From the NCBI GenBank assembly GCA_947462335.1, contig OX381710.1, positions 39,810,691 to 39,874,690 on the forward strand: a DNA stretch of 64,000 nucleotides, read 5' to 3'. The notes under the pieces were generated by a model. That model searched no databases, had not been told where the DNA came from, and saw only the letters and a list, made by a program, of their open reading frames with translations. Shown in pieces: positions 59,128 through 64,000 of this stretch. Source of the DNA: Harmothoe impar (taxonomy: Eukaryota; Annelida; Polychaeta; Phyllodocida; Polynoidae). The position numbers were made by a program, and so were the translations under genes. The number at the start of each line of letters is the position of its first letter. The stretch's first letter is position 1.

Positions 59128-60252
59128 GATTATAGGGACAGCATCTTTAGCAATTTTCGATTTACAAGCGTCTGATGTTGAGCGCTCCGGCATAAAGCCA
59201 TACTGTGCATCATTAATAATATTATATTGTAGAATATAAGTCATTAGTTGAGCATGTACAATTTTCTCGATTAGTTTTGAGAAAATGCTTAGTTGGCTGA
59301 CCGGGCGCCAATTGGTCACCAGCGATAGGTCACCATCCTTTGGGAGAGGGGTTACACTTGCCCTTTTCAAACATGCTGGAAAGTCAGCCTCCAAAAGTGA
59401 AATGTTTACCATAGAAACCAAGCAGTCAGGCCGTGCTTTGAGCATGTCTTTTATCACTACTGTCCTGACATTACTAATGCATGATGACTTGTTATTTTTA
59501 ATTTTCGAGACAAGCTTAATTATCATGGCCCTAGTTACCGGTAAGAGGTGAAAAAAGGGTCTATTCCCTGAGAAACGATTCTCCATAATCAGAGGATTCC
59601 CACCATTAAATGCAGCTGCCAACACACGCCCTATAGAGCTGTAATAGTTGTTGACATAATCCGGTGTGTCACCTACATCTATTGGGCATCCATTGATATC
59701 CTTCAGATTCATCTGAATTTCTTTACATGGGCCCTTCCATAGACAGTTTACCTCCATCCAGAACCTGCGTGGATCATCTTTAAACCTTTCTAACTTTCTA
59801 CCAATATCACGCTTCCGATTAGCTATTAAAATATTCTTTATTCTTTTATCAAAAGCTCTAACTATTAAGGTATTAATATTAAAAATTCCATTTGGGATTT
59901 TACGGGATTTACGTAAATATCTATTTTTTGTTCTAGTTAGCCTGTCAACCTCAGCTGTAAAACCATACCCTTTATTGATAATAATATTAAATTTCTTAAT
60001 TGGATAATTTTGATCTAAATAGGTAGTTATTGTATCAGTTATTAAAGAGACAGAATCAGAAACATCTTCACCTTCTAGTGTATGTGTCGGCACATTCCCA
60101 AAAAATCCCTGAGTAGTCTCACTACAATATTCTTTATAAGATCTACCCACTACTTCCTTTACCTCCTTAACTACCGGTATATTAGTTTGTTTTTTAACAA
60201 CATAAACTGGGGCGTGATCACCGTACATTGAGATGGCATATGTCCTCTGTCG
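59095..60252 (-). mobile_element. Truncated non-LTR retrotransposon (LINE) ORF2 fragment
   Basis: A 377-codon minus-strand frame (ATG at 60228, open to 60252), far beyond chance. Residues 3-8 (G-D-H-A-P-V) match the end of an apurinic-like endonuclease domain, whose DH pair is catalytic. Residues about 40-285 are the linker and palm approach. Residues 290-328 (A-S-V-T-P-L-P-K-D-G-D, N-W-R-P-V-S, L-I-E-K) and 340-354 (A-Q-Y-G-F, E-R-S-T-S-D-A) are classic reverse-transcriptase motifs of the CR1/L2/Jockey-like group. Homology stops at about residue 355, before the catalytic Y/F-x-D-D box, so it is inactive. The remainder of the endonuclease is missing or frameshifted upstream. The long intact frame implies a fairly recent insertion. 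Confidence 0.92.
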
Positions 60253-60547
60253 TCATGATCAGCAAGTAACTCGCCAGTGCTTCATTCATGCATCACGTCG
60301 ACCCTGCGAGGCCAATACACTCCCTAAAAGGTCAGCATCATGTAACAATGCGCAGCACAGAGAGTTAATAATGGTGCATGGTCATTGATAAATCACGACG
60401 ATAAAGTTCAGTCTTAAAAGCATCAAAACCTCATATTCATTTGTCATCACGATACACCAATCCAGGAGATGCAGTATTTGTGTATAGTGCTGACGGTTCA
60501 GTCGTGCATTCGATTTTTTTTCTACTCCCTCCCCCACACCCAGACAG

Positions 60548-60593
60548 GTTGATTTCTGGCCATCGTTATTGTGTATGGAATCGTGCAGGCATT
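60548..60593 (+). CDS. Candidate 46-base micro-exon
   Basis: A strong polypyrimidine tract (TTTTTTTTCTACTCCCTCCC) and CAGACAG (AG at 60546-60547) precede 46 bases that end at GCATT|GTAAGTA (GT at 60594-60595). Entering with one base to complete a phase-2 codon, as the exon at 58.5 kb would need, it reads L-I-S-G-H-R-Y-C-V-W-N-R-A-G-I and leaves in phase 0. Both splice sites are good. The link to the neighbour is inference. Confidence 0.3.
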
Positions 60594-60889
60594 GTAAGTA
60601 AATTGGGAAGGTATTGTGTTAAGTATGCTATTTGGAGTAGTTATTGATATCAGATGGATAGACACAATGCATTTTGTACATGTATACATACAATATACGG
60701 ATCCTATGCATAGTGAGCATATGGTATTATATGACTGTGGAGCGAGAAGTAGTACACGGTAAATAGTTCCTGCCCTTTACATACACTTAACTGTACACCT
60801 ACCATAGATTCTACTGTGGTCCTACAAACCAAAAAAAACAAGCAACCTTTTACCGTGTACAATATGCAGGAATTGGAGAAGGTGTGTCA

Positions 60890-61250
60890 GAGATAGGACA
60901 TTCCCCCTGTGTCATTGGAAATAAGGCAGTCTGGTCTCGTTTGTGTTACAGCATATGGTGGCAGGCTAGGTAATCCTTTCCCTATACCGGTTCATCCCTA
61001 GGTATATTGGTGGGGTGCTTGGCGCTATGTACGGGAGAGGGGTGAATCTGCAATGGTCGGTAGGAGTCCCACTAAGGGCTAAGCTAATGGTCAGTTGGCA
61101 TGCTACATCACCGACTTGTGGATGTGGGGATAGTGTGAGGAGTAAGCTGGGATCCTACACACATACTATCAGTGTCCTATCTACCATTAACAACACCATT
61201 GACTGGCACCATAATCAGCATATACTACTACTGATATAGTCACTAACATA
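60890..61250. repeat. Second local duplication, copy 3 (shorter, more diverged)
   Basis: Shares GTGTCA..GACATT, GTTACAGCATATG, AGGTAATCC, GGTATATTGGTGGGGTGCTTG, AATGGTCGG, AAGCTAATGGTCAG and GGCATGCTACATCACC with copies 1 and 2. A deletion removes the ACAGCCATACAGG part, shifting the minus-strand frame of the core. The order is the same as in copies 1 and 2, with the LINE fragment between copies 2 and 3. Confidence 0.7.
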
Positions 61251-61262
61251 CCCTGGGTGGTC

Positions 61263-61487
61263 TTAGCCTATAAACCAGCCAGAGCCAACAGCTGCTAGTA
61301 TGACCATAATGGTGGTGTCTACCCAACACCAACTATTCCCATCACTGTTTCTATCCATTGTATCCAGAAACCCTTGATGTGGAGAGTAAACAATGTCCTT
61401 AAATATTGGAAGACTCATCACTTTGTTATAAGCCCGAGGGATATGAATTACTTTATCAATGTCAGCCATAATTACAAATACCAACAT
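61263..61487 (-). CDS. Unclassified small open frame
   Basis: Seventy-four codons with a true ATG: M-L-V-F-V-I-M-A-D-I-D-K-V-I-H, an aromatic middle (I-V-Y-S-P-H-Q-G-F) and a hydrophobic end (T-T-I-M-V-I-L-A-A-V-G-S-G-W-F-I). Length is ordinary for chance. It directly follows duplication copy 3. No family is recognised; a small membrane protein or a chance frame are both possible. Confidence 0.15.
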   Translation of the reverse strand: MLVFVIMADIDKVIHIPRAYNKVMSLPIFKDIVYSPHQGFLDTMDRNSDGNSWCWVDTTIMVILAAVGSGWFIG

Positions 61488-62050
61488 TAATTGTCACATA
61501 TATAATACCATTCACAAACACCACCAGAAGTTACAACTAATACCATTCGCTTGAAAATATTGTTATACTACCTCCTTTTGTGAAATATGGAGTCTACTTG
61601 TAATCCCGATGTCCATTAGGAAATTTGAAACCATGAACACCCACTAAACGACCCTCTCAACTGACATGATCGTTGCCATATTCCTGTTACTACACCACCC
61701 CAAAGCCATTATGATAACACCCATATACCACAAACCATATTACCCTAGCTTGCTTCTTTCCTGTTATCACCACCACCTCTAGCCTATCCCTAAGCAGTAA
61801 AGCTGCAGTTGTCCCTGGTACTGTGGTGTATATGGGTCTGTGTGGGGACCTGTACCGCGGCCGGCCTTCAATCTCCCATGGGGGGTGTGTACCCTGTGTA
61901 GATCACGGTCCTGTCCTGATCCTGGTCCGCAGGTGCAGTGCTGGTCACATGGGGATGACAGACCTACCCAGCCACATACAACACCCACACTCCAGCATCA
62001 CCAATCCCTAGTTGCCAGCCTCCTACTGCCACCCACACTGTCCTATACAG

Positions 62051-62160
62051 ACATCAGGACATATAGCTCAGTAATTTCAGACCCAATTGTAGTCAGGTCA
62101 TTGAATGAATTAAAAGAAGCTGGATTTTACAGGAATTATTGGTTTATATATGAGGATTAA
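62051..62160 (+). CDS. Candidate 3'-terminal exon
   Basis: A pyrimidine-rich stretch ending TCCTATACAG (AG at 62049-62050) precedes a frame that, entered with two carried bases, runs to TAA at 62158. The reading goes through I-R-T-Y-S-S-V-I-S-D-P-I-V-V-R-S-L-N, then E-L-K-E-A-G-F-Y-R-N-Y-W-F-I-Y-E-D. The mix of charged and aromatic residues and the AT-poor third positions look coding, and AATAAA follows 173 bases past the stop. The frame is also open upstream to 61840 in GC-rich DNA. It does not join directly in phase to the micro-exon at 60.55 kb. No family is recognised. Confidence 0.33.
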
Positions 62161-62332
62161 CTTGTCAAAGTCCTGATGTATCCCAGGCATGGCTTCTTTT
62201 CTAGAGGTGTCTTTATTATGAGAGGTCAAAATACAATCAGACTGCCGATTATAGCACAATAATATCAGGTCAAATCAGGAGACTTGAACTAGCAGTGATA
62301 TTCCTGTATATGCATATTGTCACCACCACTAA

Positions 62333-62338
62333 AATAAA
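62333..62338 (+). terminator. Possible polyadenylation signal AATAAA
   Basis: AATAAA follows the candidate terminal exon at a normal 3' UTR distance. The hexamer is common in AT-rich DNA, so it only supports the exon call weakly. Confidence 0.3.
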
Positions 62339-62436
62339 TGATACACACACATAATATACGTATATTTATAGATATCATTATCATTCCTCAGCTATGGTGT
62401 ACTGATAGGGATGCCCCTCTGTTTGTCGAGAGAACG

Positions 62437-62694
62437 CTATCTTATTTCCCAACACATAGAAGCGCATGACTGAACATTGTAACGGTGTGTGTCCACTGCC
62501 ACAATGATGAATTGCATCCCATATAGATCTAGTGCATTGCCTTCAGGTTTGACATACAATGTACCACGTAATTGGTCGATCGGATGGCATCGTATAGTAC
62601 AGACCATCACCACTTTGTGATATAGAGGACAGAGAAGCTGGTGGTAAGAAGACACTAGAAATTCCTTACAAATGACGCACTCAATATTACACAA
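62437..62694 (-). other. Unclassified cysteine-containing open frame
   Basis: Eighty-five codons from a non-ATG start read C-N-I-E-C-V-I-C-K-E-F-L, then Q-L-L-C-P-L-Y-H-K, loosely like a zinc-binding loop, but the spacing does not fit a RING or B-box finger. The first true ATG comes later. Probably chance. Confidence 0.12.
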
Positions 62695-62862
62695 CTAATC
62701 CAATGTTACCCTCCTTAAACACTCCCTTAAAGCCTAAGGATGACACACGTGAGGACATCACAGGTCCATAACACCCTTCACGACACCCTGGGTGATATAA
62801 CATAGTGTGACTCATCAGCTTCAGCGTATTGTCACTGATGTAAGTCATAGTGACCATAAGAA

Positions 62863-63893
62863 CACAGAGAGAAGAAACCGAGTCAAAAGGGAGTCCAGGC
62901 TTGCCTCCAGAATGACTCCCTTTTCTGACTCTCTTTCTGACTCTCTTGATGAACCTGACTCCCTTAAAAGGGAGTTATGTGACTCCCTTAAGAGAGCCTA
63001 GGTTTTGCCTCCAAAATGACTCCCTTTTATGACTCCCCGCTACAGACAGAGTCCAGGTCTATGCTGCAACTCCCTTTGGAAAGGGAGTCTAGGCACAGGA
63101 TGGCTCCTTTGGAATAGAGAGTCATAATTTATAGGTAATTCCTACCCCCTAACCCTCTATATAACCATTTCAATAGCTGTCTCCCTAGCTGATGTTTCTA
63201 CATTATGTTGGTGCAATGCCTCACGAGGAGGAGGGATCTCAGAAAGATCCCTCAGAGCACATTAGTTTATATACAAAGGAACATATGAGCTTTTGGGATT
63301 TAACTTTCTCATGTTGCTACAAATTGGGTGTCTATACCTTATACATCATGCTTATGCTACAGTTTAAATTAACTGTAATTATATCATAAAATGTAATTCT
63401 GACATTACATGTTGATGCTACAATGATATACACCTATCAGCATAATCATCAATGTCACAAATAACATGGATCTAGAGATCTGAGCATGCAGAATATTACC
63501 ATTTTAGGTATAGTGCTACCACCTAGCAGGCTTAACTGTAACCAACTGTTTGACTCCCTTGGGGGAAAAGGGAGTAGGGACCCTTGACTCTGATTAGAAA
63601 CAGAGTCAGATGGCTTCTTAACATATATGCTAGATGGCATTACATTCAATGTACAGTAGTGTCACCTAGTGGGTTTCCTATTTCCGTTTTGTATGCTCAC
63701 CTCTGTGACTCCCTTAGGGAGTCCAGGTAACCATTGACTCACCTCAGCTGACATGGACTCTGCTTGATCTAATTAAAAAGGAGTCAAGGCTGTTAGAAGG
63801 GGGAGTCAGACAGTGTGAAAAGTGAGCCAAAGGGACCCTGGCTCTCTTTTTATAGCCTGGACTCCCCTTGTGACTCGGTTTCTTCTCTCTGTG
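62863..63893. mobile_element. 1-kb foldback element filled with GACTCCCTT hairpins
   Basis: The termini of about 39 bases (62863-62901 and 63854-63893) are inverse copies with one indel and about two differences; each begins CACAGAGAGAAGAAACC, then GAGTCA and GGGAGTCCAGGCT. Inside, GACTCCCTT and AAGGGAGTC recur about 15 times, mostly as face-to-face pairs, for example GACTCCCTTAAAAGGGAGTT (62970), AACTCCCTTTGGAAAGGGAG (63069) and GACTCCCTTAGGGAGTC (about 63707). Two such clusters near the ends flank an ordinary 420-bp centre. No transposase is seen and no target duplication is clear. It is a non-autonomous DNA element or foldback repeat. Confidence 0.75.
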
Positions 63894-64000
63894 AAGGTGC
63901 TTCAGAGAACAGCCAACACATTAAGCCTTTGTACAAATTCCACATTTGAAAGACACACACGGATGTTCCTGACAGAAGAATTATAATGTCACAATGGCTA

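Noticed and set aside
59285..59551. 88-codon plus-strand frame
   Set aside because: Antisense shadow of the reverse-transcriptase frame.

Overview
The window looks like gene-poor, non-coding DNA from an animal genome, most likely a marine invertebrate such as a lancelet or a mollusc-like lophotrochozoan. The clade is inference and cannot be fixed from sequence alone. Supporting signs are the absence of dense open frames, a 377-codon non-LTR retrotransposon fragment, several miniature DNA transposons with recognisable terminal inverted repeats and target duplications, tRNA-like repeats, long (AT)n tracts, minisatellites, and isolated CpG-rich islands with eukaryotic splice-like junctions. Only the retrotransposon frame is long enough to be significant. 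In 64 kb, stop-free runs of 60-140 codons are expected by chance, so every host exon listed here is a low-confidence candidate resting on splice-site context.

Layout. 1-10 kb: GC-rich blocks with a promoter-like E-box/CRE pair (4.4 kb), a CpG island (5.65-6.0 kb) and a cluster of CRE-like half sites (9.5-9.85 kb). 10-19 kb: mostly plain non-coding DNA with one pogo/Tigger-like MITE (16.86 kb). 19.3-20.5 kb: a 7-bp G-rich tandem repeat, then a 21-bp-period minisatellite holding a perfect 21-bp hairpin. 20.8-24 kb: three candidate plus-strand exons, a piggyBac-like MITE flanked by TTAA, and palindromic MITEs. 27-34 kb: another palindromic MITE, a sequence family with ends in opposite orientation, an RFX-type X-box, an (AT)n tract, a large inverted-repeat element enclosing two tRNA-like SINE copies, and a 100-bp foldback.

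38-47 kb: an old tandem duplication; three diverged copies of a block recur with anchors about 3.1 kb apart. Two MITEs (39.98 and 43.57 kb) and a promoter-like cluster of CCAAT boxes, TATA and kB site (43.2-43.5 kb) are interleaved. 49-55 kb: a CA/TG-type minisatellite, a CpG/TATA promoter candidate with a short first coding exon (52.15 kb) and a second (AT)n tract. 56-61.3 kb: a second local duplication in three copies, interrupted by the truncated LINE fragment, whose 3' break abuts a 57-bp interrupted palindrome. 62.05 kb: a candidate terminal exon with a polyadenylation signal. 62.86-63.89 kb: a 1-kb foldback element with about 39-bp termini, filled with GACTCCCTT/AAGGGAGTC hairpins.

No genes are seen working together as a system. 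The candidate exons at 52.15, 58.5, 60.55 and 62.05 kb could belong to one plus-strand gene: the 58.5 and 60.55 kb pieces are phase-compatible, but further exons would be needed. No rRNA, intact tRNA, CRISPR array or convincing microRNA was found.
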